Shown: piece by piece, positions 15,581 through 23,611 of the stretch
Position numbering within the stretch: position 1 is the stretch's first letter
Layout of the letters: each line of letters opens with the position of its first letter
From: a bacterium
GTDB taxonomy: Bacteria; Bacillota; Clostridia; Lachnospirales; Lachnospiraceae
Direction: 5' to 3'
NCBI GenBank assembly: GCA_023663725.1
Contig: JAMPGX010000006.1
Coordinates: 62,001 to 126,000, forward strand
DNA length: 64,000 bases
Translations under genes and position numbers: made by a program
The notes under the pieces: generated by a model
Told to the model about the DNA's origin: nothing
The model's database searches: none
The model's input: only the letters and a program-made list of their open reading frames with translations

Positions 15581-18307
15581 TCACTGCTCCTTTTTACCTG
15601 CCAGCTCTTTCTTCAGCATATTGATTGCATAATTGCAGGCGACATCATCATTTCCAATTCTAAACACATGAAAGATAACTTTTTCCTCTTCCCTTTTATT
15701 ATTTGCCGAATATTCCTGTAAACCGATTTCAGCCCGGCTATTTTGATTGACCCACAATTCTTTTTTCCCACGGGGAATCAGTATCATCTCCTGTCCGCAG
15801 TCCGTTCCATCAATCCGACTATACGCCTGTCTTGATGAGGGAGAAGAAAAATATTTGGTCGGCGTATAAATATCAATCAATATCGTGCCGGGATAATTCA
15901 AAATGATTTTCTTCCTCGCCGCATTTAATTGCTTATAAGTAGCATTAGATACCAACTCATCCAATTTATCATCCTGCACTGGCGAATAATCATAATCCTC
16001 GCAAGAATCATCCGTCTGTTCATATTCACTACCCAAGAGCTGACTGTACATATACTTTAATATCCTGATCTCTTTGGGTTCAGCCGATCTACTTTTCTTC
16101 GCGTGAAAAACTAAATTCATACATTGCCTGATACTACTCTTTACTTCTTCACTGATCGACACAGACAAATCTTTCTTACTCTTTATATCATAGTCCCCGT
16201 CATCCCCAATCATATTGTATAAATCCTCAATCGCCATCAGAATATGGTAACTTCCCAGATCTTCGCTGATTCCTCCATCCTTCTTCCAGACAGAGGAATC
16301 ATTATACTTTTGAACAAAATACGTTGTAATAATATATTTTACCGCCGCTTCCAGAAAACGTATTTTAGCGTCATAATATAATTCTTCATACATACGTGCT
16401 CTTTCGTCTAAGAGACGAAGGGCATACCATGCCGATTTGCCATCCAAGGCAATCAATCCCTCCTGTGTAATATAGGCATCCTTTAACAGCTCTGTCAGGA
16501 ATTCCTCTCTTGTCAGTGCCAGACTTTTTTTGGCATTCTCCGCATCTGTAAAAATATATGCGATCTTATCCGCATCAATCGAACTGTTCATTATGGCATC
16601 CATATAACTTACGCCATAGTTTCCCTCTATACAACCAATTACCTCTTTGGTTTTAACATTATATTTCTTCAGAATTTCTCTCAATTGACACTCGTCATTA
16701 TCCACCAAACCCTCAATGATAATCTTAGTGTAATGACCATGCTTAAAGCTTTGTGTCTCACCTGCCAAGTGCCAGGACAGTTCGTCAAATACATCCTCCA
16801 GCAGATGAGAAAACGGCAGATGTCCACAATCATGCAGCAATCCTGCTGTATAGATCAGAACTTTCTCAAAAGGAGACTCCTTCTTGTTGCTGTTTTGACA
16901 TAATTGTTCATACATCTTTACGGCAATATCCGCCACTTCAATAGAATGATGCCATCTTTCATTTTCTTCCTCGGACTCCAGCCAATAGGATTTCAATCCA
17001 AGCTGAGAAACAGAACGCAATCTATTAATCTCCGGCATTTTCTCCAATGTGCGCTTCAACTGTTCCTGATAGTCTGGCTCCAGCACAATTTCCGGCGTAG
17101 GCTCCTGCCGTTTCTTTTTAGCCAGAGAATTGAGCTTTTGTGTCCCTTTTAAGGCAGTGGTGATATAAGCACAGCTTTCCAGATGACTTTCCTTCACCAC
17201 TTTATCAATAATATTGGAATGTCCTCCCTTTGCTTTGTCTGATAGATCATTTATGTCCAAAAGGGGAATCTCTCTCTCCTTAATCAATTGCAAAACAAAC
17301 TTTAACAATACATCATCCCAGTTACAGCTTAGTCCCACTGTAATAACCGCCGAGATCTTCGTAGAAATATACCGCCAGATAGCCGTGATAATCTCTCTCG
17401 TATTGTAATCCTTCTCATAAGTTCCGGGCATCGTCATGGTGACGGCCAACTTACTCTTACAAAACTCACATTTCAGATCGGCCATATTCCGCAAATTACG
17501 CTTGGTAAACGCTGGAACCTTTTTCCCAGTTTCCGGACAATATCCCTCCCCTTTCTCACCAGAACAAAACAGCCAGAAGACATCTCCATTAGCATGAAGG
17601 ACACACTGATTATATGGCGGATCCTCAAAGGGACTTTTCCCACGGCGGTTTCTCTTAAAATACTTTTCTGCCAGTCTTTTGTCAAAAATAGGAATACCAT
17701 TTCTGATATCTCCTGTGTTGATCAGGGCAAAGTTTATATAATTGTCAAAATTAGCGGACAGACAAAAGGCTCCCAGTGTATCATACATTTCGGCAATTTG
17801 CTCAGACGCCCTTGAAGTCTCTGTATTCAAGGCGCCATATGTTTTCCCATCGTGCTCTATGCACTTAAAAAAAAACCACTCACAATACTGTTCCCAGATC
17901 TCTTTGATCTCCTCATCAGCACTGCTTTCCAGAAAGGAAAATACTTTTCCAAGCCACTCCCGGTCAACATGGCGTAAGTCTTCTTCAACAGGGTTAAATA
18001 ATTCCTTAAACTCTCTGAACTTGCTCCCCGTCGCAGTTGATTGAACAACACATTCTCTGAGTTTCCAGATCATTTGACTCAGACAGGGAAGCCCCTCGGG
18101 TAAATACTCCCCCTGTGGCTCGTCATTCTTTATGGCGACATCGCTGGCTGATGCGCCAGCTCCGACAATGATCAGAGGGATCTTCCCCTTTTTCCTCTCC
18201 TCAAGCATATAGTCCACCAGTTCTTCCAGCTTGTACTCAAATCCACTGTCCCCGTCAGACTCCTTTACAACGGCATTCTTCCACTGTTCAAAAGAAAACT
18301 TCTCCAT
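15581..18307 (-). CDS. SIR2-like NAD-binding domain fused to an HD (dGTPase-like) phosphohydrolase
   Basis: A 908-residue fusion. The SIR2 part spans about 40-350: nucleotide loop GAGAS at 49-53, SANFDN at 184-189 (the usual T/S-x-N-Y/F-D site), a candidate catalytic His at 238 in VLHANGD, and a sirtuin-like zinc set Cys248, Cys257, Cys280, Cys283, closing with TVGLSCNWDD. The HD part spans about 430-700: WHHS at 452-455, HDCGHLPFSH at 492-501 and the late Asp in SSIDADKIAY near 580, the pattern of dGTPase/SAMHD1-type enzymes. The last 200 residues are unassigned. SIR2 proteins of defence systems deplete NAD and HD dNTPases deplete dNTPs; one chain may do both. The start at 18307 has GGGGGTGG upstream. 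The HerA gene lies two genes downstream. Confidence 0.87.
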   Translation of the reverse strand: MEKFSFEQWKNAVVKESDGDSGFEYKLEELVDYMLEERKKGKIPLIIVGAGASASDVAIKNDEPQGEYLPEGLPCLSQMIWKLRECVVQSTATGSKFREFKELFNPVEEDLRHVDREWLGKVFSFLESSADEEIKEIWEQYCEWFFFKCIEHDGKTYGALNTETSRASEQIAEMYDTLGAFCLSANFDNYINFALINTGDIRNGIPIFDKRLAEKYFKRNRRGKSPFEDPPYNQCVLHANGDVFWLFCSGEKGEGYCPETGKKVPAFTKRNLRNMADLKCEFCKSKLAVTMTMPGTYEKDYNTREIITAIWRYISTKISAVITVGLSCNWDDVLLKFVLQLIKEREIPLLDINDLSDKAKGGHSNIIDKVVKESHLESCAYITTALKGTQKLNSLAKKKRQEPTPEIVLEPDYQEQLKRTLEKMPEINRLRSVSQLGLKSYWLESEEENERWHHSIEVADIAVKMYEQLCQNSNKKESPFEKVLIYTAGLLHDCGHLPFSHLLEDVFDELSWHLAGETQSFKHGHYTKIIIEGLVDNDECQLREILKKYNVKTKEVIGCIEGNYGVSYMDAIMNSSIDADKIAYIFTDAENAKKSLALTREEFLTELLKDAYITQEGLIALDGKSAWYALRLLDERARMYEELYYDAKIRFLEAAVKYIITTYFVQKYNDSSVWKKDGGISEDLGSYHILMAIEDLYNMIGDDGDYDIKSKKDLSVSISEEVKSSIRQCMNLVFHAKKSRSAEPKEIRILKYMYSQLLGSEYEQTDDSCEDYDYSPVQDDKLDELVSNATYKQLNAARKKIILNYPGTILIDIYTPTKYFSSPSSRQAYSRIDGTDCGQEMILIPRGKKELWVNQNSRAEIGLQEYSANNKREEEKVIFHVFRIGNDDVACNYAINMLKKELAGKKEQ

Positions 18308-18402
18308 TTTTCCACCCCCGCATATCGCAAGCCTGCTTGCGATACTGCACCAATAAAGAGTTTGAAAGTTTACTTTCAAGCTTCCCTCTCTTTTGCATTC
18401 TT

Positions 18403-20223
18403 TTACACTGGATTTTTCTGCAAATGTCTCTTACATTTTCTGCCTTCCTCATCATCTATTTCTGCACGCATTTGCAACAATTCCCTCTTTTCTTCAGAAG
18501 ACCTATTTAAAGACAGAATAAACTGCAGTTTCATATGCGAGACGGATTTATTTTTTAAAATATTCATTGCCTCCCGTGCATTGAAATATTGTTGACAATA
18601 GAATGCATAATCCCTTGCTTTAAACGAATCTGTCTCCTCCTGTCTATAATATTCCTCTACTATATCCTGTGTATGGAACGTTAATCTCTCTATCGCCTTT
18701 TCTACATCCAAGTCCGTAATCGATTTACCATGAACATTTCGAATGGCAAAACCCCAGGTATTGCGGCGCATATCTTTTTCCAGTTCGATCTCTTCCACTT
18801 CCATATTGCTAAATAAAATATCAATTTCCTCTTTTCCCAACAGCAAATATCCGCTTTTTCCAAAAGGCCTTTCTCCCACAGACAACGTTTTACGTTCGCT
18901 AAATACCAGTACTCCGTTCTCTTTTAAGAGCGATAGTATCAGATTAAGTTCTTTGCACCACTCGTCAACTCCTATTTCATGCAGTACATTGTATAGCAAC
19001 ACTATATCCATCTGTCCTTTCAGTGCAGCGACGGCCTCCTCCGACTCAAACTTTTTGCCAAATACAAATTCACCGCTTACAAATTTGTCTGTCACTTTCA
19101 CATATTTATCATAGACATGATATTTTATCTTGGGCCATTCTACAGCTGGTCTTGATTCATAGTCCATCTTCATACACATGCCGATCCGTGCCTCGCCAGC
19201 CCCAAAGTCCAACACCTGTAGCTCTTCGCCGCCATTATGCTCTAACAGCTCCTTAACCACTTGTTTCATCTTTAAATACTGCGGATCATCCGCCTTTACA
19301 CGCTCAGAAACGGTCGGACGCTGGAAACACTCCGCCATATATTCTGCATAGGACCACGAGTCTACAGAGACTAATAACTCAGAGATGGAGTGATTGCCAT
19401 CTTTTCCATATACCAGTGTGTTCATAATATCCTGATAAACCGTTCCACTGACTTTTTTCAACTCTCCCTGTTCAAAATAACATATTTCCTCAAACTCAAA
19501 TTCGGGAAGCAGAAAAACCGAATGAGTGGCAATAAAGACACAACAGTTCACGTCCTTCAGATTTTCCCTGAACATCTTAAACAATTCCTGCAACACCGCA
19601 GGATGCAGATGGGTCTCAATCTCGTCGATCAACAACAAAGACGGTTTGTTTACATTGGCCTGAATATACAATAAGGCCAACGAAAAAATTATTATATTGC
19701 GCTCTCCGGGAGACAAGACCTCTACCTCCTGTGCCAATATATTAGCCTCACCTGTACTGGAATTGCTGATATAGATTTTCCCATTGTTGATATGTAATGT
19801 CCGTTCCAACATTTTGCTCAAATATCTATTTATTCCCTCCAGCAACCTCTCCGCACGTTCTGAAAAGTTGCTGCATAAGCCCTCCAATGAAACAATAAAT
19901 CTGGGCAGTTGATCCTTTATCTTGGCAAAAAGGTCTCCCTTGGCTTCCCTTGATAGAGGCTGATTAAAAATCAAATTATCGGTAATATTTTCCGACTCCT
20001 CAGAGGGGGAATCCGCCTTTTCCACGCAATCCAGAAAAATAATATCACACTCTCCCCGCTTCTCGGCCACATCTCTCAGAAATCTAAGCATTCTGGTCTT
20101 ACCGCTTCCGTTTTTACCGATGATGAGATTAAAATGACAAAAGGAGCTCCGCTTAAATACTTTTAAATAATTATTTTTCAATAATTCCTTCTCGTTCTGA
20201 CAATTTTCCAATATTTTCTTCAT
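18403..20223 (-). CDS. ABC/OLD-type ATPase fused to a methyltransferase-like domain
   Basis: A 606-residue fusion and first gene of the SIR2-HD/HerA operon. The ATPase half has Walker A GKNGSGKT at about 36-43, signature LSPGERN at about 170-176, Walker B SLLLIDEIETHLHP at about 195-208 and the His switch IATHS at about 231-235, as in AAA_21/OLD-like ATPases of conflict systems. From about 300 to 480 there is a Rossmann-fold methyltransferase-like region: LQVLDFGAGEARIG (SAM loop) and MDIVLLYNVLHEIG, followed by LKENGVLVFSER. The last 120 residues are helical. The ATG at 20223 has GGAG just upstream; an ATG at 20256 has no ribosome site. Plausible role: an invader-sensing ATPase controlling the downstream effectors. 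That role is inference. Confidence 0.85.
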   Translation of the reverse strand: MKKILENCQNEKELLKNNYLKVFKRSSFCHFNLIIGKNGSGKTRMLRFLRDVAEKRGECDIIFLDCVEKADSPSEESENITDNLIFNQPLSREAKGDLFAKIKDQLPRFIVSLEGLCSNFSERAERLLEGINRYLSKMLERTLHINNGKIYISNSSTGEANILAQEVEVLSPGERNIIIFSLALLYIQANVNKPSLLLIDEIETHLHPAVLQELFKMFRENLKDVNCCVFIATHSVFLLPEFEFEEICYFEQGELKKVSGTVYQDIMNTLVYGKDGNHSISELLVSVDSWSYAEYMAECFQRPTVSERVKADDPQYLKMKQVVKELLEHNGGEELQVLDFGAGEARIGMCMKMDYESRPAVEWPKIKYHVYDKYVKVTDKFVSGEFVFGKKFESEEAVAALKGQMDIVLLYNVLHEIGVDEWCKELNLILSLLKENGVLVFSERKTLSVGERPFGKSGYLLLGKEEIDILFSNMEVEEIELEKDMRRNTWGFAIRNVHGKSITDLDVEKAIERLTFHTQDIVEEYYRQEETDSFKARDYAFYCQQYFNAREAMNILKNKSVSHMKLQFILSLNRSSEEKRELLQMRAEIDDEEGRKCKRHLQKNPV

Positions 20224-20294
20224 GGTTCTCCGTTCCGCACTCAATGCTTCTCTCATTGGAGAAAACTCTCAATGTTATGTATAGTGTTGCAATT

Positions 20295-20323
20295 ATTATA
20301 CACTAATAATCGACGAAATTCAA
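20295..20323 (-). promoter_or_regulatory. Promoter of the ABC-MTase / SIR2-HD / HerA operon
   Basis: On the minus strand TTGAAT (20318-20323) and TATAAT (20295-20300) are 17 bases apart, 72 bases from the ATG at 20223. Confidence 0.72.
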
Positions 20324-20448
20324 TCTCAATCGATATTTCTTCACATTTCCTTAATAGGAGATTATGAGCAAGTGCCGGATTTTCCGTTCCCCCTAAAATA
20401 ACACTTTTTCAGATAAAATATAACTTGCATATATTGTACAAAAAACAA

Positions 20449-20477
20449 TTGCTTTTCGTTTCAAGTAATGCTATAGT
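20449..20477 (+). promoter_or_regulatory. Candidate promoter of the broken Rpn copy
   Basis: TTGCTT (20449-20454) and TATAGT (20472-20477) are 17 bases apart on the plus strand, giving a leader of about 195 bases. The leader contains a CCCGAT/ATCGGG hairpin near 20525-20540. The rest of 20257-20674 shows no gene. Confidence 0.5.
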
Positions 20478-20674
20478 AAATATAAATTCGTACTCCCATC
20501 TATCAAGGTACGATATCTCAGCCCCGATTTCATCGGGAATGTATAAGGGCGATTCGTCCCTGTTTTACCGACTTTTGACCAGCAGAATAAGTAGCGGTGC
20601 AGCTTATATTGCGTCTTGCTTTGTGCTGCTCTCTTGTTTTTATTCCGCAACCACACAACAGAAAGGAACTCCAC

Positions 20675-21773
20675 ATGACAGACGCGACAGACAAAAACCA
20701 GACTTTAATCAACAATTCCCGACTTCGGGACAATAGCAGCAGACTCATTTTCTCGGACAATATCCTAAGTTCACAGTTCCTGCGGGACTATGCGGATATG
20801 GATATCCTGCGACATATACAGCCCGAGGATATTGAGGATGTGTCGGAACGCTATGTTCCCCTCTACAGCACAGAGCGGGAAAGCGATACCGTCAAAAGGG
20901 TGAATATTTCCAGATACCTGAACCGGACAGAGGAAGAAAAGGATAGGTTCAATCCTCTGGGCCTTCCCCTCTATGTCATTTCTCTAGTTGAACACAAGAC
21001 AAAAGTGGAGTATAATGTAGTCATGCAGCTACTGCGATACATGGTTCATATCTGGGAAGACTACGAGAAAGAGATAAACCGGCTGCATCCCCATATCAGC
21101 AGCCGGAAGGATTTCCGATATCCGCCAATCCTGCCCATCGTGTATTATGAAGGAGTCACTAAATGGACGGCTCCGCTGGATCTGGCGGACCGGATTCTCT
21201 GTGGGGAACTGCTGGGCAGACCTGTTGGCAAAAGGCGACGAGATCTCTCTGGCCATGCTGATCAACAAGATCCAGACTCCGGAGGATATGTCCGCATTTG
21301 TCGGACTTTCCGGGGAACAGGTGGACGGGATACTTAAGGATACCCCCGATCATCTGCTGGATATCCTGTCCAAAGTACTCCGTGCGCTACTCTACAATAT
21401 GCATCTGCCGGAGGATGAGGTAGAGGATGCCGTCGCCAGGATAAAGGAGCGCAAGATGGGAAGATTGTTTGAAAATGTGACGATGGATATTCAGGCGGAG
21501 AGACGCAATACGGCCGAGGCGCGGGCGGAGCTGAAAACGATCTGCCAGAAACTGGATTCTGCACAGCAGGAATTGAGTCTGGTACAGCAGGAACGGGACT
21601 CTGTACAACAGGAACGAGACTGTATCCAGCAGGAACGGGATATTTATAAACACATTCTCCGTATGACAGCCCAGCACCGTGCCGATATCGATATCCTTGC
21701 ATCTTTAACAGAACAGTTCAACCTGACGAAAGAACAGGCAGCGGAGAGATTGAAACAGGCGTTTGAAGATTGA
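20675..21773 (+). pseudogene. Broken Rpn-family nuclease gene (internal deletion and frameshift)
   Basis: The first ~185 codons closely match the intact Rpn gene at 925-2136, including DMDILRHIQPEDIEDVSERY, LPLYVISLVEHKTKVEYNV and PPILPIVYYEG. Near 21222-21230 the frame is lost: after LCGELLG about 20 codons present in the intact copy are missing, and reading resumes in another frame at LLAKGDEISLAML. The rest of the protein then continues to 21773, ending with a QQERD-type coiled coil instead of the NEAEEAR repeats. The ATG at 20675 has AAAGGAACT upstream and the promoter still looks sound, so decay may be recent. Either fragment could in principle be made but not the whole nuclease. Confidence 0.85.
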
Positions 21774-21840
21774 GCAGATCAGTGTATTCGGCGGATCGTA
21801 CCCATACAAAACAGGAGCAAATTTGTATGATAGAAACAGA

Positions 21841-22099
21841 GTAAGCGCATAGTTTTGGGGGAGCCCCCAGCATCTCTGACACCACTAGTATTCGGACAGC
21901 CCACTCTGACGGCATTATGTGATAAGCCGGAACTGCTCATCCTGTGCGATACGTTTTGCTCTCATGTTGTTAGCCTCCCATTTTCGAAACAAAATGCTTG
22001 CATCTTACAAACATGCTGAGTAAAATGCAAGCATTCCCTGCTAACAATTATAGAGTAATTGGCGTGGGAGCGAAAGCCATCCTGAAATCATGCGCTTAC
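21841..22099. mobile_element. IS66-family remnant (259 bp, internally deleted)
   Basis: GTAAGCGCAT at 21841-21850 and its exact reverse complement at 22090-22099 form 10-bp termini beginning GTAA, as IS66 ends do. The interior keeps only the start of a tnpA gene. The 8 bases outside each end differ, so no target duplication is left. A perfect 11-bp inverted repeat lies inside, at 21993-22003 and 22025-22035. Confidence 0.65.
21880..21965 (-). pseudogene. IS66 tnpA remnant with premature stops
   Basis: From an ATG at 21965, preceded by GGGAGG, the frame reads MRAKRIAQDEQFRLIT then stop. Reading through gives ECRQSGLSEY, stop, WC, which matches the N-terminus of IS66 accessory proteins (EQFRLI..CRQSGLSDYQWC). 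Two nonsense changes and loss of the remainder make it inactive. Confidence 0.65.
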
Positions 22100-22103
22100 C
22101 ATT

Positions 22104-23063
22104 TCATCCATTTTTTCCAGCAGAATTGTATTTTTCTTTTATATATAATTTTATCTGCTGCTTTCCTTCTTCCAACACTTGTACATGACCATTAGACATC
22201 TCCCATAGTGCTTGTGCTGGCGTCATTCCAATTCCATTTTGTTGCTCATATTTAATATTAGCATCTAAAACCCCTTCCATGAGATTGGGAGAGATATCCT
22301 TTTTTTTCATTTCAAATATTATTGCCTTTAAGTCTTTTGGCAAACACCATAATCCAAATGCCTTGCCTGGCACTCGAGAGACTGTCTGAAACTTTTCTCG
22401 ATCCCCTATTTTTTCAATTAAGCGAATTATTTCCTCAACTTCAAGTCCAAGAGAAACAGCATACTCCAATATCTCGTTCCAATAAGATACGAGCATTGCA
22501 TCTATTGTATTTTCTATATATTTTAGTAATTCTACACTTGTCCGACTTTCTGTCACATATCTTGGTGCTGTGATATCTCGATATATTTCTTCCATATGCA
22601 TTACAGCTAATCCATGGCCGCCGATGGCTACTCGCTCAGGATGCTCTGTATCCTGCATTATACTCGATTTCCTCAGGAAAGACGGATTTACTCCATAAGA
22701 TATATTGTTTCCAAAGCACTTTGCATATCTGTCTGCACTGCCTGGCGGACAAGTTGAACGTTGAATCACTGATACCCGATGCTGATTATCAAATACCGAT
22801 GCCAAACCATGAACAACACCCTCATAAATACTCATATCAGCCGAACCATCTGCCGCAGACTCGGTAGGCACGCAAATATGTATGGAATCGCAGATAGCCA
22901 ATGTTTTTAGCTCATATGCCACGCAGGACTCCCCAATCGTTTTAGCAACTTTCTCTTGAACTTTCGGATCAATATCATATCCTAATACATCAAATCCCCT
23001 TTCTTTCATCCACATTAAATGTGCAAATCCAACATTTCCACATCCAATTACTGCAACTTTCAT
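22104..23063 (-). CDS. UDP-glucose/GDP-mannose dehydrogenase-like protein, short form
   Basis: A 319-residue protein. The Rossmann start is MKVAVIGCGNVGFAH with an acidic residue at the end of strand 2 (YDID), which suits NAD. The family landmark NPSFLRKSSIMQD and the dimer-domain helix follow. The catalytic-Cys motif appears as FGLWCLPKD at about 240. Usual UGDH enzymes are 390-440 residues; here the C-terminal UDP-sugar-binding domain is missing after the catalytic region. It may act on a different substrate or no longer be a two-step oxidase. The ATG at 23063 lies directly after the Nudix stop (GGGGAGAATAGAG upstream), so the two are coupled. It sits at the distal end of the polysaccharide locus. 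Confidence 0.75.
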   Translation of the reverse strand: MKVAVIGCGNVGFAHLMWMKERGFDVLGYDIDPKVQEKVAKTIGESCVAYELKTLAICDSIHICVPTESAADGSADMSIYEGVVHGLASVFDNQHRVSVIQRSTCPPGSADRYAKCFGNNISYGVNPSFLRKSSIMQDTEHPERVAIGGHGLAVMHMEEIYRDITAPRYVTESRTSVELLKYIENTIDAMLVSYWNEILEYAVSLGLEVEEIIRLIEKIGDREKFQTVSRVPGKAFGLWCLPKDLKAIIFEMKKKDISPNLMEGVLDANIKYEQQNGIGMTPAQALWEMSNGHVQVLEEGKQQIKLYIKEKYNSAGKNG

Positions 23064-23065
23064 CT

Positions 23066-23611
23066 CTATTCTCCCCACTTTAAAATGGCCAACGCTCCTA
23101 ACGTAAACCCATCCGTAATTTTATGTTCTTTTATCATTAAGCTAATCTCTTCTCGATCCAAAAAGCGCCTGTCTACAATTTCATCTACAGCTTCATCAAA
23201 TTTCAACGCATTGCTTGTTTCTTCCTTTGATAATTTACCGTAAAAAACAAATGCTTTCTGTGGTGTCAACCCAGGTACTGGATGAAATTCCCCGATTTTC
23301 TCTAAAACCACATGACACCCCGTCTCTTCTTCAAGTTCTCGAATGGCTCCCTCTGCTGGCATTTCCCCTTTATCTAAACCTCCCATTGGTAACTCCCAAG
23401 AATTTCCCCGAATTGGATAACGATACTGATTAACAAACAAAATTTTCTTATCGCTGTTCTCAACAATTATGATTGCAGAATCACTACGCATTACAACGCT
23501 GTATATTCCTTTTCGTCCATCTGTCTCCGTTTCATATTCAATAACCTTCATCCATGGGTTTTCGTACTTCATTGTTTCACTCAACACCTCAAACATTCTG
23601 TTTTGTTTCAT
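23066..23611 (-). CDS. Nudix hydrolase (ADP-ribose pyrophosphatase-like)
   Basis: A 181-residue hydrolase with an intact Nudix box, GGLDKGEMPAEGAIRELEEETG, at about 80-101 (it fits G-x5-E-x7-REUxEExGU). The preceding QYRYPIRGNSWELPMG and following PVPGLTPQKAFVFYGKL are typical of ADP-ribose or nucleotide-sugar pyrophosphatases. The start at 23611 is chosen because AAAGGAG precedes it; it lies inside the end of the upstream chimeric gene and the two overlap by 23 bases. It probably removes or adjusts a nucleotide-linked compound connected with the dehydrogenase encoded next. Confidence 0.87.
   Translation of the reverse strand: MKQNRMFEVLSETMKYENPWMKVIEYETETDGRKGIYSVVMRSDSAIIIVENSDKKILFVNQYRYPIRGNSWELPMGGLDKGEMPAEGAIRELEEETGCHVVLEKIGEFHPVPGLTPQKAFVFYGKLSKEETSNALKFDEAVDEIVDRRFLDREEISLMIKEHKITDGFTLGALAILKWGE

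Noticed and set aside
925-21773. The two inverted Rpn genes as ends of one composite mobile island
   Set aside because: The interval includes ordinary chromosomal genes such as the GerA protein and the response regulator, and no matching terminal repeats or target duplications were seen.
21841-22099. Target-site duplication around the IS66 relic
   Set aside because: The 8 bases on the left (GAAACAGA) and right (CATTTCAT) do not match.
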